Source of the DNA: an uncultured bacterium
GTDB taxonomy: Bacteria > Bacillota > Clostridia > Lachnospirales > Lachnospiraceae
Direction of reading: 5' to 3'
Assembly (NCBI GenBank): GCA_905215155.1
Contig: CAJMPJ010000037.1
Location: forward strand, 1-37,306
Length of the DNA stretch: 37,306 bases
Each line of letters opens with the position of its first letter. The first letter of the stretch is position 1. The position numbers were made by a program, and so were the translations under genes. Below the pieces are notes generated by a model, which was not told where the DNA came from, did not search any database, and saw only the letters and a list, made by a program, of their open reading frames with translations. This document shows positions 23,991 through 31,947 of the stretch, in pieces.

Positions 23991-24416
23991 CTATCCAATC
24001 ATAAATGTCAGTTCTGCGCTGGCTGCAAGCTTTCCATCCACAGTAGCAACCGCTTTTCCAATGCCCACAGGGCCTTTGCGCTTTATAATCTCACATTCCA
24101 GTTTCAGCTTGTCGCCGGGAATGACCTTCCGTTTGAACCTGGCTTTATCAATTCCTCCGAAATAAGCGGTCTTTCCCTTATTTTCCTCCAGGCTTAAAAT
24201 TGCCACAGCTCCTACCTGAGCCAGCGCCTCAATAATAAGTACCCCCGGCATCACCGGTTCTTCCGGAAAATGTCCCCGGAAAAAGGACTCATCGTAAGTC
24301 ACACATTTATATCCCGACGCTTTTTCCCCTGGCACAAACTCCTCGATGCAGTCAATCAACAAAAATGGATGTCTGTGAGGTATGATTTCCTGAATTTCTT
24401 TGATTCCTAACATCAT
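23991..24416 (-). CDS. fabZ: 3-hydroxyacyl-ACP dehydratase FabZ
   Basis: This 141-residue hot-dog-fold enzyme dehydrates 3-hydroxyacyl-ACP to trans-2-enoyl-ACP in the elongation cycle. [12 protein letters not shown] is near the N-terminus. The catalytic pair His49 ([11 protein letters not shown]) and Glu63 are 14 residues apart, as in the family. Two adjacent ATG codons begin the gene. AAGGAG is five bases from the first and eight from the second, so the start may be 24413. It sits between accB and accC. No FabA-type isomerase is visible in the window. Confidence 0.96.
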   Translation of the reverse strand: MMLGIKEIQEIIPHRHPFLLIDCIEEFVPGEKASGYKCVTYDESFFRGHFPEEPVMPGVLIIEALAQVGAVAILSLEENKGKTAYFGGIDKARFKRKVIPGDKLKLECEIIKRKGPVGIGKAVATVDGKLAASAELTFMIG

Positions 24417-24434
24417 ATTCTCTCCTTATGTTTG

Positions 24435-24463
24435 AAAAGAGAGGCCAACCCTCTGGACCTCTC
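24435..24463 (-). other. Hairpin between accB and fabZ
   Basis: GAGAGG (24439-24444) pairs with CCTCTC (24458-24463), with a further CC/GG pair. Only TTTTC follows on the minus strand. It could be a weak attenuator or an RNA processing site that sets the ratio of upstream to downstream operon genes. Confidence 0.4.
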
Positions 24464-24480
24464 CTTTATTTCCCATCAAT

Positions 24481-24957
24481 TTACCGGATACGGAACAGAG
24501 GCTGACCGTACTCTACTACATTCTCATTTCCTACTAAAACCGCTTCTACCACGCCGTCGTAGTCGCATTCAATCTCATTCATCAGTTTCATGGCTTCGAT
24601 GATTCCAAGGACCTGACCTTTTTTCACACAGTCTCCGACTTTTACAAAAGGCTCTCCGTCAGGCGTTGACGCATTATAAAAGGTTCCCACCAACGGGGAA
24701 AAAATCACCTTTTCAGAGCAGACCTCCGCTTCTGCAGCTTCCTTTGTACCGCCTGCTGCAGTTTCTTCCCGCTTTACGTCCTGCTGGCAGAGATTACCGG
24801 TTCTTATCTCCGCTGCCACTCCCTCATTCCCGGTTACGGCCACAATCTCTTTTTCCTTTTTTATCGAGAGCTTTACATCTCCCTCTTCCAAACGAAAGCT
24901 GGTCAGGTCATGTTCTGAAACCGCCTGCATCAGCCTTATGATATCATTGATTTCCAT
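24481..24957 (-). CDS. accB: Biotin carboxyl carrier protein of acetyl-CoA carboxylase
   Basis: This 158-residue carrier swings biotin between AccC and the fused carboxyltransferase. The N-terminal helix is followed by a variable Glu/Ala-rich linker (about 40-80). The biotinyl domain has FSPLVGTFYNASTPDGEPFVKVGD and EAMKLMNEIECD, with biotin attached to Lys124. GGAGG lies before the ATG. It follows fabF by 10 bases and precedes fabZ by about 64 bases, which contain a hairpin. Confidence 0.96.
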   Translation of the reverse strand: MEINDIIRLMQAVSEHDLTSFRLEEGDVKLSIKKEKEIVAVTGNEGVAAEIRTGNLCQQDVKREETAAGGTKEAAEAEVCSEKVIFSPLVGTFYNASTPDGEPFVKVGDCVKKGQVLGIIEAMKLMNEIECDYDGVVEAVLVGNENVVEYGQPLFRIR

Positions 24958-24967
24958 TGACTGCCTC

Positions 24968-26206
24968 CTAAGCCTGGTATTTCTTTACAAGAATGCTGGC
25001 ATTATGTCCGCCAAACCCAAGTGAATTGCTGATGGCATAGTTTACGTCACAGGCAACTCCCTCGCCCTTTGTATAATTCAAATCGCAGCCTTCGCCTTCC
25101 TCCTCAAGTCCGGCAGTTGCATGAACGAATCCTTCCTCAATGGATTTCACACAAACAATAAATTCCACACCGCCGGCACCTCCAAGAAGGTGGCCCACCA
25201 TAGATTTGGTAGAATTGATTTTCACATTCTTTGCATGATCCCCCAACGCAGCTTTGAGCGCCAAAGTCTCAAATAAATCATTGTGATGGGTGCTGGTCCC
25301 GTGGGCATTGACATAATCCAACTCTTCCGGAGTAATTCCGGCATCCTTTATGGCCTCAATCATGGCTCTGGCCGCACCGCTTCCGTCTTCTGCCGGAGAA
25401 GTGATGTGATAAGCATCACAGGTCGTTCCATATCCTGCAACTTCTCCATAGATCGTGGCACCTCTTTTCAATGCATGTTCAAGCTCTTCCAAAATAACCA
25501 CACCGGCACCCTCGCCCATTACAAAACCGTTTCTGTCCTTATCAAACGGGATGGACGCACGAAGCGGATCTTCTGCCGTTGATAGTGCGGTAAGAGCCGT
25601 AAAACCAGCCACTCCAAGGGGAGTGATGCTGGCCTCCGCACCTCCGGCCACCATTACATCTGCTTCTCCATACTGGATGGAACGGTAAGCTTCACCGATA
25701 CAGTTAGTGCCGGTAGCACAGGCCGTTACCACGTTGATGCACTTGCCCTTTAAACCGAACTGGATGCCAACGTTCCCTGCTGCCATATTGGAGATCATCA
25801 AAGGAACCAAAAGAGGATTGACTCTTCCCGGACCTCTCTCCAAAAGCTTTTTATGTTCACGCTCCAATGCCTGCAGGCTTCCGATCCCGGAACCCACACT
25901 TACGCCTACCCGGTAGGGATCTTCCTTTTCCATATCAAGACCGGACATAGTGAGCGCTTCCTTTGCCGCAGCGACTGCAAACTGAACAAACCGCTCCATA
26001 CGTTTGGCCGCCTTAGGATCCATGTAATCCTTTGCATCAAAATCCTTCACTTCTGCTGCCAGCTTTGCTTTATAATCCGTAGTATCAAACTGAGTGATGG
26101 GTCCGATACCAACCTTTTTCTGCTTTAACCCGTTCCAAAAATGTTCTACGTTATTTCCAATGGGAGTAATGGCTCCCATGCCGGTTACTACAACTCTTCT
26201 CTTCAT
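24968..26206 (-). CDS. fabF: 3-oxoacyl-ACP synthase II (FabF)
   Basis: This 412-residue condensing enzyme extends acyl-ACP by two carbons using malonyl-ACP. The nucleophile is Cys163 in VTACATGTN. The two histidines are in NAHGTSTHHND and SMVGHLLGGAGGVE, and the C-terminal NSLGFGGHNAS is complete. I start at the ATG at 26206, which begins MKRRVVVTGMGAITPIG as usual. GGAG lies about 7 bases upstream. A reading to 26251 adds 15 unrelated residues. It is in the same operon as fabG, with a gap of about 69 bases to that gene. Confidence 0.97.
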   Translation of the reverse strand: MKRRVVVTGMGAITPIGNNVEHFWNGLKQKKVGIGPITQFDTTDYKAKLAAEVKDFDAKDYMDPKAAKRMERFVQFAVAAAKEALTMSGLDMEKEDPYRVGVSVGSGIGSLQALEREHKKLLERGPGRVNPLLVPLMISNMAAGNVGIQFGLKGKCINVVTACATGTNCIGEAYRSIQYGEADVMVAGGAEASITPLGVAGFTALTALSTAEDPLRASIPFDKDRNGFVMGEGAGVVILEELEHALKRGATIYGEVAGYGTTCDAYHITSPAEDGSGAARAMIEAIKDAGITPEELDYVNAHGTSTHHNDLFETLALKAALGDHAKNVKINSTKSMVGHLLGGAGGVEFIVCVKSIEEGFVHATAGLEEEGEGCDLNYTKGEGVACDVNYAISNSLGFGGHNASILVKKYQA

Positions 26207-26275
26207 ATCATCTCTCCATTCCTCTTTAACGCCCATTCTGTTAGACATCAAGATATACCCGAAGGGTGTATTCCC

Positions 26276-27016
26276 TTACATCGCCATACCGCCATCTACG
26301 CAAAGCACCTGGCCTGTGATGTAACCGGCTTCCTCTGATGCCAAAAATGCTACCGCACCGGCAACATCTTCGGCTGTTCCAAACTGTTTCATCGGGATCT
26401 GATCTAAAGTGGCTGTTTTTACAGACTCTGAAAGCACTTCTGTCATATCAGTCTTAATAAATCCGGGAGCCACTGCATTGACTGTGATTCCTCTGCTTGA
26501 CGCCTCTCTTGCAAATGACTTGGTCATGCCGATCACACCGGCCTTTGCCGCGCAGTAATTTGCCTGACCTGCATTTCCCAGTACCCCCGATACAGAAGAA
26601 ATATTAATGATTCTTCCGCCCTTTTGCTTGATCATCTGGCGGGATACATGCTTCATACAGTTGAAAACTCCCTTTAAGTTGATATTGATCACTGCATCAA
26701 ACTCTTCCTCTGACATCTTCATCAAAAGGTTATCCCTTGTAATACCGGCATTGTTCACCAGAATATCCACTTTCCCGAACTTTTTAATGATGCCGTCAAA
26801 AAAAGCACCTGCACTTGCATAATCGGAAACGTTGCACTTGATGGCTTCTGCCACTCCGCCCTTAGCCTCGATTTCCTTTACAACCTCCATAGCTTTTTCT
26901 TCAGAGCCATTGTAATTAACAATCACCGTTGCGCCCTGATTAGCCAGCTTTATGGCGATTGCGCGGCCGATTCCTCTTCCCGCTCCGGTTACTACCGCTA
27001 CTTTACCATCTAACAT
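26276..27016 (-). CDS. fabG: 3-oxoacyl-ACP reductase FabG
   Basis: This 246-residue short-chain dehydrogenase reduces 3-oxoacyl-ACP with NADPH. TGAGRGIGRA (10-19) binds the cofactor, and NNAG is at 88-91. The catalytic residues Ser141, Tyr154 and Lys158 are in ISSVSG and YCAAKAG. It ends in GGMAM. GGGGAGG precedes the ATG. It lies 16 bases after fabD within the fab operon, which fixes its role among the many similar reductases. Confidence 0.97.
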   Translation of the reverse strand: MLDGKVAVVTGAGRGIGRAIAIKLANQGATVIVNYNGSEEKAMEVVKEIEAKGGVAEAIKCNVSDYASAGAFFDGIIKKFGKVDILVNNAGITRDNLLMKMSEEEFDAVININLKGVFNCMKHVSRQMIKQKGGRIINISSVSGVLGNAGQANYCAAKAGVIGMTKSFAREASSRGITVNAVAPGFIKTDMTEVLSESVKTATLDQIPMKQFGTAEDVAGAVAFLASEEAGYITGQVLCVDGGMAM

Positions 27017-27032
27017 CCTTTTACCTCCCCTG

Positions 27033-27950
27033 TTATAAAACGGATAACTTATCCAAATCTTCCAGTTTCTCTATATTAAAGACGTTCACATCTCTCGTAA
27101 TCTTCTTCATAAATCCGGCCAGAGTTTTACCCGGTCCGATTTCTATAAACGTATCCACCCCGTCGGCAAGCATGGTTTCCACACTCTGCTGCCAGCGGAC
27201 AGAAGAAAATACCTGTTTTTTCAGTAAATCCTTCACCAATGCACCCTCCGTCACATACTTGGCAGTCACATTGGACACATAAGGAATTCGGGGATCGCTG
27301 ACGCTTACTCCCTCCAAAACCTCAAAAAGCTTCTCTCCGGCACCTGTAAGCATCTCAGAATGGAACGGGCCGCTTACATTCAGCAGGATGGCACGTTTGG
27401 CGCCTGCGGCTAAAAGCCTTTCATTGGCCTTTTCCACCTGTTCCTTTCTGCCGGAAATAACGATCTGCCCGGGGCAGTTATAATTGGCGATCTGGACTCC
27501 CTCCATATCGCTCAGCACCTCTTCAATTGTAAAAGCGTCCAGGGCAAGAATCGCAGCCATAGCCCCGATTCCCGCCGGCACAGCTTCCTGCATGAGGATT
27601 CCTCTTTCTCTCACAGTCCGGATGGCATCTTCATCGCTCATCACGCCTGCTGCTGCAAGTGCACAATATTCTCCCAGGCTAAGGCCTGCCGCCACATCCG
27701 GCTTTACGCCCTTTTCTGCTTCCAGTACCCGCATCATGGCGATGCTGGTGGTAACCATAGCCGCCTGAGTGTACTCCGTAATGTCCAGCCGGTCATTCTT
27801 TTCAAAACACAGCTCCGGCACCGAAAATCCCAGAAGTCCGGAAGCCGTGTCATATATCTCTTTTCCTAACGCTGTCTGCTCATAAAAATCCTGGCCCATA
27901 CCACAGTACTGGGCTCCCTGGCCCGGGAAAATAAATGCAATCCTGCTCAT
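27033..27950 (-). CDS. fabD: Malonyl-CoA:ACP transacylase
   Basis: This 305-residue enzyme moves malonyl from CoA to ACP. FPGQGAQ is at 8-14, and the nucleophile Ser91 sits in GLSLGEY. Bacillus and E. coli have GHSLGE here, so the His-to-Leu change next to the nucleophile is notable, although I recall it in other clostridia. A catalytic histidine is in SGPFHSEM, and EIGPGKTL is near the C-terminus. AAGGAG precedes the ATG. It lies between fabK and fabG with short gaps on each side. Confidence 0.95.
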   Translation of the reverse strand: MSRIAFIFPGQGAQYCGMGQDFYEQTALGKEIYDTASGLLGFSVPELCFEKNDRLDITEYTQAAMVTTSIAMMRVLEAEKGVKPDVAAGLSLGEYCALAAAGVMSDEDAIRTVRERGILMQEAVPAGIGAMAAILALDAFTIEEVLSDMEGVQIANYNCPGQIVISGRKEQVEKANERLLAAGAKRAILLNVSGPFHSEMLTGAGEKLFEVLEGVSVSDPRIPYVSNVTAKYVTEGALVKDLLKKQVFSSVRWQQSVETMLADGVDTFIEIGPGKTLAGFMKKITRDVNVFNIEKLEDLDKLSVL

Positions 27951-27966
27951 TTTATTAAACTCCTTA

Positions 27967-28890
27967 TTAACGGCTAAGCAGCTTCTCAGCCTGTTCCATC
28001 ATCTCTTCAATCATTTCCTTGCAGGTCTGTTCCTTACTGATCATTCCTGCGATCTGGCCGGCCATGACCGTACCATTCGTAATATCTCCCTCCTGAACTG
28101 CCTTTCTCAGGGTTCCAAGGGTCAGATACTCCAATTCTTCAAAGGATTTGCCTTCCTGCTCCAATTTCGCATACTCTCTGGTCATCTGGTTGCGTAAGCT
28201 TCTTACCGGATGTCCATGACTGCGTCCAGTGACAGCAGAATCAATGTCCTTTGCCTTAATAATCCGCTGCTTGTAATTATCATGGACAATGGACTCTTTG
28301 GATACCACAAAACGGGTTCCGATCTGAACGGCTTCTGCTCCAAGCATAAATGCCGCTGCAATGCCTCTTCCGTCTCCGATACCGCCTGCTGCAATGACCG
28401 GAATGGATACCGCATCCGCCACCTGTGGAACTAACGTCATGGTGGTCTGTTCCCCAATATGACCTCCTGACTCATTTCCTTCCGCTACCACAGCATCCGC
28501 GCCGTACTTTTCCATACGCTTTGCCAAAGCCACAGAAGCAACCACAGGAATAACCTTAATGCCGGCTGACTTCCACATATCTATATATTTCTCCGGGTTT
28601 CCGGCTCCGGTTGTTACCACACGGATGCCTTCCTCCACAATGACCTTTGCTATCTCTTCCGCATGAGGACTTAAAAGCATGACATTGACACCAATAGGTT
28701 TCTTTGTCAGCTCCTTTGCTTTGCGGATCTCCGCACGTACCACATCAGCCGGTGCATTGGCTCCCCCAATCAGCCCCAGCCCTCCGGCTTCTGATACAGC
28801 TGCTGCCAGATGATGCTCCGCCACCCAGGCCATACCACCCTGGATGACCGGATATTCGATTCCCAAAAGTTCGGTGATTCTGGTTTTCAT
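27967..28890 (-). CDS. fabK: Enoyl-ACP reductase II, FabK
   Basis: This 307-residue FMN-dependent TIM-barrel enzyme reduces trans-2-enoyl-ACP, the last step of each elongation cycle. EYPVIQGGMAWVAEHHLAAAVSEAGGLGLI is the family N-terminus. VVAEGNESGGHIGE, AAGGIGDGRGIAAAF and GAEAVQIGTRF follow in order. No FabI or FabV is visible here, so this is probably the main enoyl reductase, which would predict natural resistance to triclosan. Its ATG shares one base with the acpP stop (TAATG). Confidence 0.95.
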   Translation of the reverse strand: MKTRITELLGIEYPVIQGGMAWVAEHHLAAAVSEAGGLGLIGGANAPADVVRAEIRKAKELTKKPIGVNVMLLSPHAEEIAKVIVEEGIRVVTTGAGNPEKYIDMWKSAGIKVIPVVASVALAKRMEKYGADAVVAEGNESGGHIGEQTTMTLVPQVADAVSIPVIAAGGIGDGRGIAAAFMLGAEAVQIGTRFVVSKESIVHDNYKQRIIKAKDIDSAVTGRSHGHPVRSLRNQMTREYAKLEQEGKSFEELEYLTLGTLRKAVQEGDITNGTVMAGQIAGMISKEQTCKEMIEEMMEQAEKLLSR

Positions 28891-29123
28891 TACGCTTCCA
28901 CGCCCTTTGCTTTTAAATAGTCCATAACCTGCTGTACGGTTGTCAGCTGCTCTAAATCCTCGGAAGGAATCTCAACGGAATATTCATCCTCAAGAGCCAT
29001 AACAAGTTCAAATAAATCCAGTGAGTCTGCTCCCAAATCCTCTTTAAAGGAAGATGCTGCGGTAATGGTTGCTGCCTCCACGTTTAACTGCTCTGCGATG
29101 ATTTCCTGCATTTTCTCTAACAT
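28890..29123 (-). CDS. acpP: Acyl carrier protein
   Basis: This 77-residue acidic four-helix protein carries growing acyl chains on a 4'-phosphopantetheine arm at Ser34 in [10 protein letters not shown]. It has the usual length and the loop EDLGADS. AGAGGAG lies before the ATG. The 80-base gap before it, after fabH, contains an inverted repeat and a possible own promoter. Separate control of acpP is therefore likely. Its stop overlaps the fabK start. Confidence 0.97.
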   Translation of the reverse strand: MLEKMQEIIAEQLNVEAATITAASSFKEDLGADSLDLFELVMALEDEYSVEIPSEDLEQLTTVQQVMDYLKAKGVEA

Positions 29124-29171
29124 AAATTCAATCTCCTCTTTCCTTTATTATCAAATAAATTTATATGCTAT

Positions 29172-29190
29172 TACTTTGATTTTCAAAGTA
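29172..29190. promoter_or_regulatory. FabT-type inverted repeat upstream of acpP
   Basis: A perfect 8-bp inverted repeat, TACTTTGA, three bases, TCAAAGTA, lies in the fabH-acpP gap. It contains TTTGAnnnTCAAA, the form of the FabT box of streptococci and lactococci. A possible promoter (TTGAAA/TTTGAA then TATAAA on the minus strand) overlaps it. Confidence 0.7.
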
Positions 29191-29203
29191 TTAGTTAAAA
29201 TCA

Positions 29204-30169
29204 TTACCACTCCAAAAGAGTGGCTCCCCAGGTAAGTCCTGCGCCAAAGCCGGCAAGTACGATCTTATCTCCCCGTTCCAGCTTTCCTTCCCGGTTCATC
29301 TCATCCAGTAAAATCGGTATTGTAGCTCCTGAAGTGTTTCCAAACCGTTCCAGGTTTGTAGGAAACTTCTCCATGGAAATCTTTAACCGCTTTGCAATGG
29401 ATTCAAAAATCCGGTAATTTGCCTGATGCAGAACAAAATATTTTATTTCATCTATATGGGTCCCGCCTTCTGAAAGCACCGTCCTGATTGCCTCCGGCAC
29501 CGTCTTAACAGCGAACCTAAAGACTTCCTGTCCGTCCATGGTCATATACCCAAGCTCCGGTTTTTTTCCCGTAAGAAAACTATCGGTGGTGCGTGCGGTA
29601 CATGCCAGTGCACTTGCCTTGCTGCCGTCAGACCCCATGGTCATGTGCAGGGTCCCGTTCTCCTCCGCCCGAACCACAGCCGCCCCGGCTCCGTCTCCAA
29701 ATAAAACGCAGGTACTTCTGTCCTGCCAGTCAATGATCTTGCTTAAAGTATCCGCTCCAATGACCAGTCCTGTCTGATAGATCCCTGCCTTAAAAAAGCT
29801 GTGAACCGTATGAAGCGCAAAGATAAATCCCGAACAGGCTGCACTGATATCAAATGCCACTGCCCTATCTGCACCAATGGCTGCCTGCACCTCACAGGCC
29901 CCGCTTGGAAAGCAGCAATCCGGTGTAGACGTTGCAAGAATGATGATATCTAAATCTTTTGCAGATATCCCCGCCTGTGCTAACGCCTTTTTTGCAGCCT
30001 CCGCCGCCATATGGGAAGTCCCCGATCCTGCCGAAGCGATCCGCCGTTCCTCAATTCCGGTCCTGGTACGGATCCACTCATCATTGGTATCCACGATTTT
30101 AGCCAGATCGTCGTTGGTCACCACCTGCTCCGGAACTGCAGAACCCGTTCCAATTATTTTAATTGTCAT
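29204..30169 (-). CDS. fabH: 3-oxoacyl-ACP synthase III (FabH)
   Basis: This 321-residue enzyme starts fatty acid chains by condensing acetyl-CoA (or another acyl-CoA) with malonyl-ACP. The catalytic triad Cys112 (SAACSGF), His248 (VLHQANYRI) and Asn278 (FGNTSGATIP) is complete. The start at 30169 gives the usual MTIKIIGTGSAVPE, with GGGGGA immediately upstream. A start four codons earlier is possible but would place the purine box inside the gene. It is the first gene of the fab operon, and its promoter carries a FabT-type box. Confidence 0.96.
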   Translation of the reverse strand: MTIKIIGTGSAVPEQVVTNDDLAKIVDTNDEWIRTRTGIEERRIASAGSGTSHMAAEAAKKALAQAGISAKDLDIIILATSTPDCCFPSGACEVQAAIGADRAVAFDISAACSGFIFALHTVHSFFKAGIYQTGLVIGADTLSKIIDWQDRSTCVLFGDGAGAAVVRAEENGTLHMTMGSDGSKASALACTARTTDSFLTGKKPELGYMTMDGQEVFRFAVKTVPEAIRTVLSEGGTHIDEIKYFVLHQANYRIFESIAKRLKISMEKFPTNLERFGNTSGATIPILLDEMNREGKLERGDKIVLAGFGAGLTWGATLLEW

Positions 30170-30251
30170 ATATTCCCCCATTCATGCCGCATCCCGCCCA
30201 TATCTTCCGCGTTCTGCCCGCATGTCTCGTTGGATTGTTTTATATATCAAA

Positions 30252-30270
30252 TATTTTGAATTTCAAACTA
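30252..30270. promoter_or_regulatory. FabT-type inverted repeat at the fabH promoter
   Basis: On the minus strand this reads AGTTTGA, three bases, TCAAAAT, giving TTTGAnnnTCAAA with one mismatch in the flanks. It begins one base past the -10 element, across the predicted transcript start. That position fits repression. Confidence 0.75.
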
Positions 30271-30299
30271 ATTTTATAAAAAGATAAGTAAATTGTCAA
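30271..30299 (-). promoter_or_regulatory. Main promoter of the fab operon
   Basis: TTGACA (30294-30299) and TAAAAT (30271-30276) on the minus strand are separated by exactly 17 bases. The -35 begins nine bases after the rsmI stop. Confidence 0.88.
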
Positions 30300-30307
30300 G
30301 AGAATTT

Positions 30308-31165
30308 TTATAATTCATTTTTTATCAAGTACTGATAAACTTCCCTTTTGCTGATTCCCCGGTCCTTTGCCACCATGCGCATGGCCTCTTTCCGGTCTAT
30401 CCCCTGGCCTTCATACCGCTTCATATGTTCCTCCAGAGACAGCTCCTCAAAAGCCCTTGTTTCCTCGTCTTTGATCTCCTGAATGCTCTTGCCTTCAATA
30501 ACAATGACACATTCTCCCTTAGGATCTTCCAACTCATAAGCCGCAAGAGCATCCTCAAAGGTTGTCCTGAATGCAGTCTCATACCGCTTGGTCAGCTCCC
30601 TGCAGATGGTAATATTTCTATTTCCCAGAGAACCATAAAGTTCCTGTAAGGTCCTAACCATGCGATGAGGCGCCTCATAGATCACAATGGTTCTGGTCTC
30701 ATCCTTTAACTCCTCCAAAATCCACTGTTTTTCCTTCTTATCCGTAGGAAGAAATGCCTCAAAACAAAACCGTCTGGTCGCAAGACCGGAAAGGGTCAAA
30801 GCCGTAATGCAGGCCGCCGGCCCGGGAAGAGAGGTAACCCCGATCCCAGCCTCATAGCACTGTCTCACCAGTTCTTCACCCGGATCTGATATTCCGGGAG
30901 TCCCCGCATCGGTAATCAGGGCAATGGACACTCCTTCCCGCATCTGCTGAACCAGATATTTGGCCTTCTCCACCTTGTTATACTCATGATAGCTGGTCAT
31001 AGGGGTCTTAATCTCAAAATGGTTTAAAAGCTTAATGCTGTGCCTTGTATCCTCCGCCGCAATGAGATCCACTTCCTTTAAGGTATTTAAGACTCTTAAC
31101 GTAATATCATCCAGATTCCCAATCGGCGTTGCGCACAAATATAACATCCCTTTTTTTTCTTCCAC
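30308..31165 (-). CDS. rsmI: 16S rRNA cytidine-1402 2'-O-methyltransferase
   Basis: This encodes a 285-residue RsmI that methylates the 2'-O of C1402 in 16S rRNA using SAM. LYLCATPIGNLDDITLRVLNTL, AAEDTRHSIKLLNHF, TDAGTPGISDPG and LPGPAACITALTLSGL are all family motifs in order. I prefer the GTG at 31165 because GGGAG lies 8 bases upstream. An ATG at 31198 or a TTG at 31213, which would overlap the trmN6 stop, are alternatives. It is the last gene of the holB-ricT-trmN6-rsmI block, as in Bacillus. Confidence 0.93.
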   Translation of the reverse strand: MEEKKGMLYLCATPIGNLDDITLRVLNTLKEVDLIAAEDTRHSIKLLNHFEIKTPMTSYHEYNKVEKAKYLVQQMREGVSIALITDAGTPGISDPGEELVRQCYEAGIGVTSLPGPAACITALTLSGLATRRFCFEAFLPTDKKEKQWILEELKDETRTIVIYEAPHRMVRTLQELYGSLGNRNITICRELTKRYETAFRTTFEDALAAYELEDPKGECVIVIEGKSIQEIKDEETRAFEELSLEEHMKRYEGQGIDRKEAMRMVAKDRGISKREVYQYLIKNEL

Positions 31166-31209
31166 GTCATTCACTCCCGGTTTCCTTTTCTTTCCCATGC
31201 AGATGGAGC

Positions 31210-31947
31210 TCAATACCCGTAAATGGTATAAATCTCCTCCGTATACACTCCCTGCTCTCTGTAAACGATGATAGGCGCCTCCACCTTGATCATGGACTTT
31301 CCTCCCCGCACAGACTCAATAAGAACCATATTCGCTTCCCTGTCTGCAAACGGGTGCACCATCTTCATCCGCTTCGGCTCCAGACCATAGCCCTTTAAAG
31401 CCGTTATGATCTCAATCAGTCGGTGAGGACGGTGTACCATATAAAACCTGCCCCCAGGCCGCAGAAGCCTTGCCGCCTCTCTGACCACATCATCAAGAGT
31501 GCATAATACCTCATGACGGGCGATAGCCTTTGGCAAATCCGGATTCTTCAGCCCGTGGGCATCATTCATATAAGGCGGATTGGAAGTCACTACGTCAAAG
31601 GAAGCCGCACCAAATAAACGGCTGGCTTCCTTAATATCTCCTGTAACAATGTCTATTTTTTCTTCCAGGCGGTTGTAAGCCACACTGCGTCTGGCCATAT
31701 CCGCCATCTCTTCCTGAATCTCAAGCCCCGTATAATGAAGGCCCTCATATTTCGCTTCCAGAAGAATCGGGATAATTCCAGTGCCTGTCCCTAAATCAAC
31801 CGCCCGTTCTCCCGGTTTCACCTGGGCAAATCCCGATAAGAGGACCGCATCCATCCCAAAACAAAAACCATTCTGCTTTTGTATGATCCGATACCCATTT
31901 CTCTGCAGATCATCAATACGCTCGTTCTCTTTTAAATCAATTATCAT
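31210..31947 (-). CDS. trmN6: tRNA1(Val) adenine-37 N6-methyltransferase family (YabB-like)
   Basis: This is a 245-residue SAM-dependent methyltransferase that probably methylates A37 in tRNA1(Val). The SAM-binding DLGTGTGI is at 51-58, and the N6-adenine catalytic NPPY is at 123-126. The N-terminal QKQNGFCFGMDAVLLS is typical of YabB. It overlaps ricT by 11 bases at its start. The gene order matches yabB of Bacillus. The precise tRNA target is inferred from the family. Confidence 0.9.
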   Translation of the reverse strand: MIIDLKENERIDDLQRNGYRIIQKQNGFCFGMDAVLLSGFAQVKPGERAVDLGTGTGIIPILLEAKYEGLHYTGLEIQEEMADMARRSVAYNRLEEKIDIVTGDIKEASRLFGAASFDVVTSNPPYMNDAHGLKNPDLPKAIARHEVLCTLDDVVREAARLLRPGGRFYMVHRPHRLIEIITALKGYGLEPKRMKMVHPFADREANMVLIESVRGGKSMIKVEAPIIVYREQGVYTEEIYTIYGY

